A DNA stretch of 16,577 nucleotides from Thermoplasmatota archaeon (GTDB lineage: Archaea > Thermoplasmatota > Thermoplasmata > Thermoplasmatales > Thermoplasmataceae): positions 1-16,577 of the forward strand of contig JAMCUD010000071.1 of NCBI GenBank assembly GCA_023379355.1, in the 5' to 3' direction. The notes under the pieces are model-generated. The model was given only the letters and a program-made list of their open reading frames with translations. It was not told the origin of the DNA and did no database searches. Below are positions 7,178 to 14,155 of the stretch, piece after piece. The stretch's first letter is position 1. Each line of letters opens with the position of its first letter. A program made the translations under genes and the position numbers.

Positions 7178-7771
7178 ATGGCACCTAAACTGAAAAAGGG
7201 GCTCGTTGAAGTTTACACTGGCAACGGAAAGGGAAAGACTACTGCAGCATTCGGGCTGGCCTTTCGTGCTCTGGGGTGGGGTCTGAGGGTCTATGTAATC
7301 CAGTTTATGAAACTTGGAACGTATGGAGAAAACAGGATATCCTCTAAATTTTCAGACAACCTAAGGGTGGACTTTGTCGGGATGCCATATTTCATTGCTT
7401 GGGAAGACGATATTCCCAAGGAGGACAGGGATCGTATAAAAAACGTCGTGATCTGCAGGAAAAACGAGCCTCCCAAGGAATATGTAGAAAAGGTGCAGAG
7501 GGCATTTCGTTCCATGGTTCAGGAAGTCTCGACGGGAACCTGGGACATAGTTATTATGGATGAGGTTAACGTAGCAATATATTACCACCTGCTTGACCTT
7601 TCGCAGCTTCTGGATTTCATTGACAGTAAAAATGAAAATCTGGAAATTGTACTGACTGGCAGGAAGATGCCAGAGGAGATACTTCAGAGGGCATCGCTAA
7701 TCACCGAGATGAAGGAAATAAAGCATCCATACTCTCAGGGGATCCCTGCCAGGCGTGGCATAGATTATTGA
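7178..7771 (+). CDS. cobO: Corrinoid (cob(I)alamin) adenosyltransferase, CobO/BtuR type
   Basis: This 197-residue protein is a P-loop ATPase of the CobA/CobO/BtuR family. The nucleotide-binding loop is YTGNGKGKTTAAFG (13-26), preceded by the characteristic KKGLVEV strand. VIMDEVN (125-131) forms the Walker B-like strand. The family signature ends the chain: LTGRKMPEEIL, then ITEMKEIKHPYSQGIPARRG. The enzyme transfers the adenosyl group of ATP to the Co(I) of a corrinoid, giving adenosylcobalamin or its precursor for B12-dependent mutases or reductases, in the cytoplasm. Length matches the family. No other cobalamin gene is in the window, so it may serve salvage or a distant pathway. It is divergent from nep1; no good Shine-Dalgarno precedes the ATG, and a TTAATATC box at 7140-7147 is the only TATA candidate. 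Confidence 0.93.
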   Translation: MAPKLKKGLVEVYTGNGKGKTTAAFGLAFRALGWGLRVYVIQFMKLGTYGENRISSKFSDNLRVDFVGMPYFIAWEDDIPKEDRDRIKNVVICRKNEPPKEYVEKVQRAFRSMVQEVSTGTWDIVIMDEVNVAIYYHLLDLSQLLDFIDSKNENLEIVLTGRKMPEEILQRASLITEMKEIKHPYSQGIPARRGIDY

Positions 7772-7814
7772 TTTCAAGCCTTACTATTCCTGCAAAAGCA
7801 CTTAGAACTGTAAC

Positions 7815-7822
7815 ATTTTTTA
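7815..7822 (+). promoter_or_regulatory. TATA-like box for the helicase-nuclease gene, overlapping a T-tract
   Basis: ATTTTTTA is centred about 23 nt before the helicase ATG at 7842, with no Shine-Dalgarno between, so a leaderless transcript is likely. The same six-T run lies about 45 bases after the cobO stop and may also end the cobO transcript. Confidence 0.4.
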
Positions 7823-7841
7823 ACACATCTCATTATTCGTT

Positions 7842-10532
7842 ATGATGGCAGAACCCATCTTATCTGATACAATTGTTGTGGCTAGCCCAGGCACAGGAAA
7901 GACCCAGGAGATAGCCAGCACGGTAGTTGGTCTGATAAGAAGTGGAGTTCCTCCCCAGAGAATCGCCTGCATGACATTCACCAACAGAGCTGCCAGGGAA
8001 ATGATTCAGAGAATAATTTCCCTGGCTGGTGATGACCATGACGTTCTAAGGTCAGTTTACACGCTTGACGTCGGAACAATGCACAGCATCGCATTCGGCG
8101 GGGATGATTCAGATTCATCATCACTTGTGTCGAATTCGCTTCTTCGCTTCATAATCTATAAGAAAATAATGGATCTTGGTACATTCACATACAGTCCGGA
8201 GACTATACGCAAGATGATTGTACCAAAGCTGGAGAATATGATCAGGTACGTTAAGAGCTTCGGTATCTATCCGCCAGACATAAATCGCGAACAGGTTATG
8301 TCAATTCTCCTTGAGCGGTTAGGGCAATTGGAGGAGGATGATCTAGGCGAAATGGAATACGATAGGCTCCTGAGGGACTTTACAACACTCTTTTCCCATT
8401 ATGAGGACTACAAGAGACGACATGGGCTTATGGACTACAACGATATCCTGCACAACTTCTTACTGAATCTCAGGGATGCATCAAAGGATTATGTTCTGGT
8501 TGACGAATTTCAGGATCTGAGCATGGAACAGGTGGCACTTGCTGAGCGAATGGGGAAGACCAGATTCTTTGTCGGTGATAGAAAGCAGTCAATATTCGGC
8601 TTCCAGGGAGGGAGCCTTTCCAAATTCAACGGTTACATTTCAGGGAAAAATTATAAACTGGAGTACAGAAACATAAACAGGAGGAGCACTAACAACATAC
8701 TGAAATATTCTTCCAGGCTACTCATTTCCAGGACATCCGACCCGACCATAAGGAAGGAACTCGATTCCTTTATCAACCCGAAAAAGGGTGATGGAGAGAA
8801 GATCACCATAATCGCATCTGATGATCCGGAAAGTGCTGCAGTGTCAAAACTTAAGGATATGATGGCTTCGGGTGTCAGTGGAGACTTCGCAATTATTGCA
8901 AGGAAGAATTCTCAGATATCCCGAATCAGTAGGATGCTGAATTCAGCGGGAATTGAGTTCTCGTCGACTCTTGTCAGGAACAATAATGATGGCGCCATGG
9001 GAGAGATAATGGCATTTCTGCGAGGCATACTTTCAGCATCAAAAGACGAAGTTAGAAGATGCCTGTTCACACCATTTGCTGGTCTCTCATTCCATGAAGC
9101 ATCCGAACTTTCAGAGAAACTCCTGGATTCAGACCCGGATCAGGTTCTCTCGGGCAAAATTGCAGAACTCAGGAACCTCAGGACAGGTATTGATGCCGTC
9201 AGAGTTGCTCTTCAGTCTGTAATTATGCCAATCTCCGTGTCACTGGGGCAGGAATACGTCAATGCAGCAGCTGCCGTCAGCGAGGCGTACTCAGATTACG
9301 TGCAGAATGCTGAAACTTTCCTTCCTGATGATTTCATGGAATTTCTCGAGATGGCAGTATCTGAAAACGAGGATGACCTCAGGAAATCAAGGGTAAACAT
9401 TCTTTCCGTACACAAGTCGAAGGGTCTTGAGTTCGACAATGTGATCTATATACCATCAAATGCAACAGGAAAACTCGGTTTTCTTGATCTTTTATCATAT
9501 TCAATAATAAGGGCTGCTGTGAACCTGGACGTGGAAGAAGACCTTAGAGAGGAACCATACAGGATAGATTATGTGGCTATGACCAGGGCAAGAGATAGGC
9601 TGGCAGTTGTATGCACCCAGAGAGACGTGGGAAAATATTTTGCAGGGAGCGACCTGTGCCAGCAGGAAGAAGATCATGGCATATCATCAGAATACTCTGT
9701 TGGAAAATACGATCTTGCTTACTCAATGTTTGTGAACGGCAGGATCGGAGAGGCGTCAGCCATACTGCAAAGTGACAGACTGTGGTTGCGGAACCTGATA
9801 AAATCTGTTCTCAGCAGGATCACAGAGTTCTCCTTCACGCTAATCCAGGATATTTCCGAACCATGGCAATTTATCAGGGAGAACATACTTGGCATGAAAT
9901 TCGGGAACCAGTTCTCCCGGCTTGGCATTGAATTTCACCGGGCCGTGCAGGCTTACGCGACTGGAACATTCAATATTGGTGAAGCCTCACAGACTGTCAG
10001 GGAGCTTCTTGATTCTGCTGATAACATCATGGGTCAGCTTCCAGCAGGCTTCATAAGGAAGCCAATCAGTACTGAACAGAAGATCACCGTCCCGCTTTCG
10101 GAATTCCTTGAATTGGATGGCGTGCCGGAAGGCATGTATATGAAGGGAACAATAGACGCGGTCTTCTCAGACGAGGAGAATACAAGATTCCTAGTTCTTG
10201 ATTACAAGACAAGCCGTGATAAAAGAAGCGAATACTGGCAGCAAATCTGGGCATATTGTCGCCTTTATTCCATGGCTACCGGCCTGGATGCAGATCAGAT
10301 TAGCGGTGCCATAGCCTACGTGAACCTAAAAAAACCCGTAAGTTCAAATAGTGAGAAAACTGCCCTGGATATCCGAGACTTTGCCAGGCTTGGCAGACAG
10401 GAAAAGACAGTGAAGGAGAAATTACTGCAGGCCGTCAGGTTCAGGGAAGACCCAGAGCAGTTCATAGAATTCCTGCTATCCAAAAAACCGGATACGGATA
10501 TGGATTACAGGATCAGGGAATTATTGATCTGA
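7842..10532 (+). CDS. UvrD/AddA-like superfamily 1 helicase fused to a RecB-type PD-(D/E)XK nuclease
   Basis: This 896-residue protein joins two modules. The SF1A helicase shows Walker A ASPGTGKT (14-21), motif Ia MTFTNRAAREM, Walker B DEFQD (221-225), motif III GDRKQSIFGFQGG (245-257), motif IV-like INRRSTNNI, motif V SVHKSKGLEFD (522-532) and motif VI VAMTRARDR (578-586). The C-terminal nuclease shows His699 in GIEFHRAV, Asp772 in KGTIDAV, Asp787 and Lys789 in LDYKTS, and the QxxxY motif Q801-Y805. All catalytic residues are present, so it should unwind and cut DNA ends, likely in recombination or repair like AddAB/RecBCD, with both activities in one chain. Only 13 residues precede Walker A, and an in-frame stop at 7821 excludes extension, so the usual Q motif is absent. 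No four-cysteine Fe-S staple is visible. It overlaps the convergent MFS gene by 12 bases. Confidence 0.92.
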   Translation: MMAEPILSDTIVVASPGTGKTQEIASTVVGLIRSGVPPQRIACMTFTNRAAREMIQRIISLAGDDHDVLRSVYTLDVGTMHSIAFGGDDSDSSSLVSNSLLRFIIYKKIMDLGTFTYSPETIRKMIVPKLENMIRYVKSFGIYPPDINREQVMSILLERLGQLEEDDLGEMEYDRLLRDFTTLFSHYEDYKRRHGLMDYNDILHNFLLNLRDASKDYVLVDEFQDLSMEQVALAERMGKTRFFVGDRKQSIFGFQGGSLSKFNGYISGKNYKLEYRNINRRSTNNILKYSSRLLISRTSDPTIRKELDSFINPKKGDGEKITIIASDDPESAAVSKLKDMMASGVSGDFAIIARKNSQISRISRMLNSAGIEFSSTLVRNNNDGAMGEIMAFLRGILSASKDEVRRCLFTPFAGLSFHEASELSEKLLDSDPDQVLSGKIAELRNLRTGIDAVRVALQSVIMPISVSLGQEYVNAAAAVSEAYSDYVQNAETFLPDDFMEFLEMAVSENEDDLRKSRVNILSVHKSKGLEFDNVIYIPSNATGKLGFLDLLSYSIIRAAVNLDVEEDLREEPYRIDYVAMTRARDRLAVVCTQRDVGKYFAGSDLCQQEEDHGISSEYSVGKYDLAYSMFVNGRIGEASAILQSDRLWLRNLIKSVLSRITEFSFTLIQDISEPWQFIRENILGMKFGNQFSRLGIEFHRAVQAYATGTFNIGEASQTVRELLDSADNIMGQLPAGFIRKPISTEQKITVPLSEFLELDGVPEGMYMKGTIDAVFSDEENTRFLVLDYKTSRDKRSEYWQQIWAYCRLYSMATGLDADQISGAIAYVNLKKPVSSNSEKTALDIRDFARLGRQEKTVKEKLLQAVRFREDPEQFIEFLLSKKPDTDMDYRIRELLI

Positions 10533-11732
10533 TCCTGCAGCATTTCTGCTTGCAAAAAATTCCCCTAGCGGGTCTCCCCTCTTAATGATCCCTGCGACCA
10601 GCATAGCAAGACAGACACCAATTGCGGTGACTTCCATCAGAACTCTGACACCAGCCGTGTTCAGTGTGATTATATATGCCGCTAAAATCAGGACCCTACT
10701 CAGCATCGTCAAGAGATTTACGGATCCGTTGAATCTTCCAATCTCCTCCTTTGGTACGTTCTTCATCACAATTGTGTTCCTGCTGATCCTGTTTCCGGGA
10801 TTGCCAGTTCCATGAAGCGCCTGTAGCATGAAAAATATCCATATGAATGGTAAGAGAGGCATCAACAGGCTTGCTGCTGCATAGATTGCACTGAATATCA
10901 TGGCGCTACTGAATTCACCCACTCTCTGTATCATCACTGGGGCCAGAATCCCTGTCAGTGCTGCCATGCCAGCATATACCGATTCCGAAAGTCCAAGCGT
11001 GCCCGGGCTTCCGGAAAGAACCTGGGCAATGAATATTGGCTTCAGGTAATTCCCAGAAACAACGGCTACATAGGGTGCGTTCAGCAGGAAGATATATAGT
11101 ATGGACCTAAATTTTCCTGACATGTAGTGCCCCGGTTTACGGGGTCTCTTCTTCGATAGACCTGTTCCGACGTTCCTTGCCGGAAGAGATTTTAAAGGTA
11201 AGGTTCCCAGGATCGTAACGGCTGCGCAAAGAAGCATGATACCGCCAAAACCAACGAAATTCCACAGTACGGCAGATAGAATTCCGCCAACAAAGACTGG
11301 CGACTGGCCCACTATTTCAGCAAATCCATTGTATGATCCTGCAATCTTACCCGGAACAAGTTCCTGGGCAAGTGCCGCGTATGCTTGGTATGAAACAAAA
11401 TAATACAGGTCCACGGCAATAAAGGCAACCGAGTACCAATACTTCCCTGTTCCCAGTAGAGAAGTTAGAATGCCGCATACCATCATTGCGGATGAAAATA
11501 TCATGAGATTCAGAAATTGTATTTCCTTGCGGCTGTGGCTGTCCAGAAGCACTGAAATATAGGGTTGAATTCCAATTTCAAGCAGAATGGCTGCAGTCAT
11601 AACAAACCCGAGCAATTGAACTGTTGCCAGGTTGCTGGCCAGCCTGAATGTTGCCTCAACATCAAGGGGAACCGGACCTATAAGCCCGGAGAATCTTGCA
11701 AATAGAATCCTTCTGTATGGGTAATAATTCAT
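10521..11732 (-). CDS. Major facilitator superfamily (MFS) transporter
   Basis: This 403-residue protein is strongly hydrophobic with about 10-12 membrane helices, for example residues 37-63, 74-94, 99-120, 145-180, 210-228, 275-305 and 345-383. A basic cytoplasmic loop (184-208, rich in Lys, Arg and Pro) splits it into two halves, the usual MFS layout. The loop between the first helices ends LLDSHSRKE, a degenerate form of the family's basic motif A. The LHGTGNPGNRISRNTI stretch at 306-321 is another recognisable loop. Substrate cannot be predicted; export of a drug or metabolite, or uptake, are all possible. It is divergent from a winged-helix regulator with a 105-base AT-rich gap, so local control is likely. 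A TATATATA box about 28-32 nt upstream of the ATG suggests a leaderless or very short leader transcript. Confidence 0.85.
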   Translation of the reverse strand: MNYYPYRRILFARFSGLIGPVPLDVEATFRLASNLATVQLLGFVMTAAILLEIGIQPYISVLLDSHSRKEIQFLNLMIFSSAMMVCGILTSLLGTGKYWYSVAFIAVDLYYFVSYQAYAALAQELVPGKIAGSYNGFAEIVGQSPVFVGGILSAVLWNFVGFGGIMLLCAAVTILGTLPLKSLPARNVGTGLSKKRPRKPGHYMSGKFRSILYIFLLNAPYVAVVSGNYLKPIFIAQVLSGSPGTLGLSESVYAGMAALTGILAPVMIQRVGEFSSAMIFSAIYAAASLLMPLLPFIWIFFMLQALHGTGNPGNRISRNTIVMKNVPKEEIGRFNGSVNLLTMLSRVLILAAYIITLNTAGVRVLMEVTAIGVCLAMLVAGIIKRGDPLGEFFASRNAAGSDQ

Positions 11733-11756
11733 ATATTCACAAGGAAAGAGACTTTG

Positions 11757-11768
11757 AATATATATAAA
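11757..11768 (-). promoter_or_regulatory. TATA box of the MFS transporter gene
   Basis: On the minus strand TTTATATATATT lies about 25-36 nt before the ATG at 11732, and no Shine-Dalgarno sequence is visible in between. It is the most TATA-like element in the window and is shared with the regulatory gap of the divergent regulator. Confidence 0.55.
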
Positions 11769-11790
11769 GAAAATAATTTATAAAGTTTAT
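11764..11790. promoter_or_regulatory. Repeated ATAAA/TTTAT half-sites, possible operator
   Basis: Between the divergent MFS and regulator genes lie a perfect inverted repeat ATAAA-G-TTTAT (11780-11790) and a wider pair ATAAA ... TTTAT (11764-11768 and 11777-11781). They overlap or abut the TATA elements of both genes, which is a suitable place for a repressor. The sequence is AT-rich, so chance symmetry is possible. Confidence 0.3.
11774..11784 (+). promoter_or_regulatory. TATA-like box of the winged-helix regulator gene
   Basis: TAATTTATAAA would place transcription start near 11800-11808, giving a leader of about 30-38 bases before the ATG at 11838. That leader has no Shine-Dalgarno match, but an ATG at 11801 opens an 18-codon reading frame. 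Confidence 0.4.
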
Positions 11791-11800
11791 CAATTGAATT

Positions 11801-11857
11801 ATGGAAAAAGTTAAGTCCCTTCTTTCCATGAAGCTTCATGGACGAATATCCCACTGA
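11801..11857 (+). CDS. Possible 18-codon upstream ORF overlapping the regulator start
   Basis: ATG at 11801 opens MEKVKSLLSMKLHGRISH and stops at 11855-11857, overlapping the first codons of the regulator in another frame. It sits about 20-27 nt after the TATA-like box, where a leaderless transcript could begin. It could be a translated leader that dampens the regulator, or an untranslated coincidence. A frameshifted N-terminus of the regulator is less likely, because the regulator is complete from its own ATG. Confidence 0.2.
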   Translation: MEKVKSLLSMKLHGRISH

Positions 11858-12470
11858 AACTCAAATAATTCTCATTCTTAAGGAAAAGGGCGATAGAAGC
11901 CTGCAGCAACTCTCCGATGAACTGAAGATCTCTAAAATGGGAGTTCTCAACCACGTAAAGAGGCTTGAGGAACAGGGGCTCATAAGAAGGATACAGAAGA
12001 AGGGAAAGGTAGGAAGGCCTTTCTATCTGTTCAACGTTACCGAGAACTCGAAGGAAAATCTTGCTAGTTCGAGTTCCTGGATGCTTAGTGGTCTGATCAA
12101 ATATCTCAAGGAAACAGGAAATGGTGATCTGGTGGAGCATTTCCTCAATGAGCGATACGATCAGACACGCCTGGAATACGAGAAGCGCATGAGTCACATT
12201 CAGCCAGACAAGAGGCTTCAGGAACTTGTCAGAATAAGGCAGGAAGAAAACTACTATCCCCTTCTGAAGACGTCCTCATCTGGCACATTTGAACTCCAGG
12301 AATTCAACTGCCCCATCTATCAGATTTCCAGACATTTCGGTGTGGCATGCGGCCTGGAAACCAGACTATTCTCATCTGTTCTGGACATGGATGTTGAATC
12401 CACTCACAGGCAGGTAGATGGCCATGGAGTTTGCCGTTTCATAATACGGGAGAGATTACGGCAGAAATAA
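11838..12470 (+). CDS. Winged-helix transcriptional regulator with cysteine-bearing sensor domain (COG2345/SufR-like)
   Basis: The protein has 210 residues. Residues 5-70 form a winged helix: helices around TQIILILKEKGD and SLQQLSDELK, recognition helix ISKMGVLNHVKRLEEQGLI (31-49), and wing RRIQKKGKVGRPFYLFNVTE. The C-terminal part (about 85-205) matches the general pattern of COG2345 regulators: NCPIYQI with Cys158, VACGLE with Cys171, and the final GVCRFII with Cys199. Spacing is C-x12-C-x27-C. SufR-type proteins bind an Fe-S cluster with similarly placed cysteines; here one of the four usual positions is not Cys, with His190 nearby. A redox or Fe-S sensing role is inferred. A stop codon lies directly upstream in frame, so the ATG at 11838 is the first possible. 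It is divergent from the MFS gene and probably regulates it and itself; it ends three bases from htpX. Confidence 0.85.
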   Translation: MDEYPTETQIILILKEKGDRSLQQLSDELKISKMGVLNHVKRLEEQGLIRRIQKKGKVGRPFYLFNVTENSKENLASSSSWMLSGLIKYLKETGNGDLVEHFLNERYDQTRLEYEKRMSHIQPDKRLQELVRIRQEENYYPLLKTSSSGTFELQEFNCPIYQISRHFGVACGLETRLFSSVLDMDVESTHRQVDGHGVCRFIIRERLRQK

Positions 12471-12473
12471 AAT

Positions 12474-13418
12474 TCATGGATGCCTGTATCTCTCAAGAAC
12501 CTGTATCCTTTTGGCAGGATGAGGATGGTCACTGAACAGTGAAGCGGACACAGGGACTTTCATATGTCTCCATTTCTCCACAAGGATGTGGTGATCCGTG
12601 GGCACGCCCTCCTCCGGGTTATATATCATCAGCATGCTGGCAACACTTCCGGATGCTGTCTTCCTGCTCCTGACCCTGTGTGAAGGTGTTGAAGCTGCTA
12701 TCTTGGCAAGTGCAGTCTGCAAATTGTCGGCTCCCTTCTGAACTGTTGTGGCGGCATTTATGTCCGCATACGTTTCCCTTAGCCTGTTTACCCCTAGTAT
12801 TATTATGTTGAAGACGAAACTAACCACAATAAGAACTATTGCAACAAGGAAAGCTGACCCGTTCTGGCGCCCTCTTCCGCCGCTGAATATTAGCGCGTAC
12901 CCAAGATAAAATACGAGCATGGGAATCAGCCCTATGGCAAGTAGCAGCTCAGCGTCGTGATGCTTAAGGTGGCCTATCTCGTGTCCGATAACTGCTTCGA
13001 TCTCATCCCTGTTCAGGGTTGAGAGGAGACCTCGGGTTATGGCCATCCTCTTTCCTGTGAGCGGTGATCCGTATGCGAAGGCGTTGGGGAAATTTACTTC
13101 GGCAATGAACACTTGCGGAACTTTCTCATTGTTCAAAGCGGCGACCTTTTCAACGCTTTCCCTGATCCATTGCACAGAGGGGTCAGACGTTGAAAGCGGT
13201 GTCATGTGGTACATCCAACCGATCATGTATGGCGAAAAAAGCCACTGGGCAATGTCAATGACAGCAACAAAGAGGAGGATGATTCCAACAACAGCAATGC
13301 TAAAGGAATATCCGAAGACATATCTCACCACGGCAAGTATTATGCCGGTTGCAATTGCTGCTATGGCTAAACCTGCCAGAATGCTCGCCAGCCTGATCTT
13401 GGCCGAGAATATGTCCAT
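12474..13418 (-). CDS. htpX: HtpX-like membrane M48 zinc metalloprotease
   Basis: With the ATG at 13418 the protein has 314 residues. Two N-terminal membrane helices (about 8-32 and 40-60) precede the catalytic domain. The zinc motif HEIGH lies at 146-150 inside EAVIGHEIGHLKHHDAE, and the third ligand Glu215 is in NRLRETYAD. A further helix pair (about 163-180 and 189-208) lies between them. The conserved PNAFAYG block precedes the zinc site at 111-117. HtpX cleaves misfolded or damaged membrane proteins with its active site on the cytoplasmic side. A longer version from a TTG at 13433 is possible, but the TATA-like box at 13440-13447 is centred 25 nt upstream of the ATG and only about 10 nt upstream of the TTG, so the ATG is preferred. 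It follows the peroxiredoxin gene on the same strand. Confidence 0.92.
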   Translation of the reverse strand: MDIFSAKIRLASILAGLAIAAIATGIILAVVRYVFGYSFSIAVVGIILLFVAVIDIAQWLFSPYMIGWMYHMTPLSTSDPSVQWIRESVEKVAALNNEKVPQVFIAEVNFPNAFAYGSPLTGKRMAITRGLLSTLNRDEIEAVIGHEIGHLKHHDAELLLAIGLIPMLVFYLGYALIFSGGRGRQNGSAFLVAIVLIVVSFVFNIIILGVNRLRETYADINAATTVQKGADNLQTALAKIAASTPSHRVRSRKTASGSVASMLMIYNPEEGVPTDHHILVEKWRHMKVPVSASLFSDHPHPAKRIQVLERYRHP

Positions 13419-13439
13419 GCCCGGATGATTCAATTCAGG

Positions 13440-13447
13440 AATTTAAA
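13440..13447 (-). promoter_or_regulatory. TATA-like box of htpX
   Basis: TTTAAATT on the minus strand is centred about 25 nt upstream of the ATG at 13418, the same spacing as the RuvC/YqgF-like gene. It indicates a leaderless htpX transcript and argues against the upstream TTG start. Confidence 0.5.
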
Positions 13448-13462
13448 CCTGTAAAATATTGA

Positions 13463-13489
13463 TGATGAAGAAAATAAAAGAAGAAAAAT
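13463..13489 (-). terminator. T-rich terminator after the peroxiredoxin gene
   Basis: Immediately after the peroxiredoxin stop the minus strand carries T-runs separated by single C, G or A bases (TTTTTCTTCTTTTATTTTC). Archaeal RNA polymerase terminates on such U-rich tracts without a hairpin. With the separate htpX promoter just downstream, the two genes are probably separate units. Confidence 0.45.
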
Positions 13490-13962
13490 CACTTGAGTTT
13501 CTCAACTTCCTTTTTGATCTCCTCAAAGTTTGGAAGATTCCCGGCATTCTCAGTGACCCATTTGTATCTCACAACGCCATCCCTGTCAATTATAAAGACT
13601 GCCCTTTTTGATGCGTGGAAACCTGGAATGTTCAGGAAACTGTCATAGAGTACACCATAATCCTTGCTTACCTTGGTAGTTATGTCGCTGAGAAGCTCGA
13701 AATTAAGCTTGTTTGCCTTTGCGAATTCAGCCTGTGCAAACGGTGTGTCTGTGCTTACTCCGATTACCTTGGCCTTGAGGTTGTTGAAAGTTGCCAGCGA
13801 GTCCCTGAAGCTGCACATTTCCTGTGTACATACTGAGGTAAATGCTCCCGGGAAAAAGGCAAGAACCACAGTTTGTCCCCTGTAATCAGACAGTTTCTTT
13901 TCCTTGAGCGAAGAATCCAGCAGTTTAAAGTCAGGTGCTTTTTCTCCTACGTTTACAGACAT
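13489..13962 (-). CDS. Peroxiredoxin, BCP/PrxQ-type (AhpC/TSA family)
   Basis: This 157-residue thioredoxin-fold peroxidase shows KAPDFKLLDS near the start and the active-site block FFPGAFTSVCTQEMCSF, with peroxidatic Cys45 in the PxxxTxxC motif. A second cysteine, Cys50, is five residues later, the placement of the resolving Cys in alpha-type PrxQ/BCP enzymes. VIGVSTDTPFAQAEFAKAN (71-89) and the RAVFIIDRDGVVRYKWV strands complete the domain. It reduces hydrogen peroxide and organic hydroperoxides in the cytoplasm; the reductant is not encoded nearby. A strong Shine-Dalgarno (GGTGA, 13968-13972) lies five bases before the ATG and fixes the start. A TTTATTC box is centred about 25 nt upstream and would make the message leaderless; a TATAGGG stretch near 14021-14027 is the alternative, leaving room for the Shine-Dalgarno. 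Confidence 0.93.
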   Translation of the reverse strand: MSVNVGEKAPDFKLLDSSLKEKKLSDYRGQTVVLAFFPGAFTSVCTQEMCSFRDSLATFNNLKAKVIGVSTDTPFAQAEFAKANKLNFELLSDITTKVSKDYGVLYDSFLNIPGFHASKRAVFIIDRDGVVRYKWVTENAGNLPNFEEIKKEVEKLK

Positions 13963-14045
13963 TTATTTCACCCTGGCGGAAAGGAATAAACAGCGACAGT
14001 GCGCCTTTGTTGACACTAGTAACACCCTATACCGCCAACCAAATA

Positions 14046-14138
14046 ATGGCACGAAGAAATATAAATCATTCTAAGCTCACATCAATACAACTGCAGTTCC
14101 GCAGGGTCATGAAGAGGATCGGTGATTCTGATAAATAG
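14046..14138 (+). CDS. Possible 30-residue basic small ORF upstream of dph6
   Basis: ATG at 14046 opens a 30-codon frame beginning MARRNINHSKLTSIQ and ending FRRVMKRIGDSDK, with about one third charged residues. It lies in the 193-base gap between the divergent peroxiredoxin and dph6 genes and stops 17 bases before the dph6 TTG. No Shine-Dalgarno precedes it, and TATA-like bases (14060-14066) fall inside it, so it may be only leader sequence. I recognise no family. The rest of the gap holds a small CTGC/GCAG hairpin (about 14091-14104) and nothing else I can support. Confidence 0.15.
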   Translation: MARRNINHSKLTSIQLQFRRVMKRIGDSDK

Positions 14139-14155
14139 ATCCTTGTCATGACGCA

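Noticed and set aside
2768..10532. A defence island built on the RuvC-like protein, methyltransferase and helicase-nuclease
   Set aside because: They are interspersed with housekeeping genes on both strands, have separate promoters, and there is no toxin, integrase, tRNA or composition change to support transfer.
11811..12197. 128-codon frame opposite the winged-helix regulator
   Set aside because: It is antisense to a gene with a clear winged helix and has no recognisable domain.
13963..14155. Box C/D guide RNA or other small RNA in the gap upstream of dph6
   Set aside because: CTGA- and TGATG-like words occur, but not as a proper C ... D pair, and no stable extended fold is apparent by eye.
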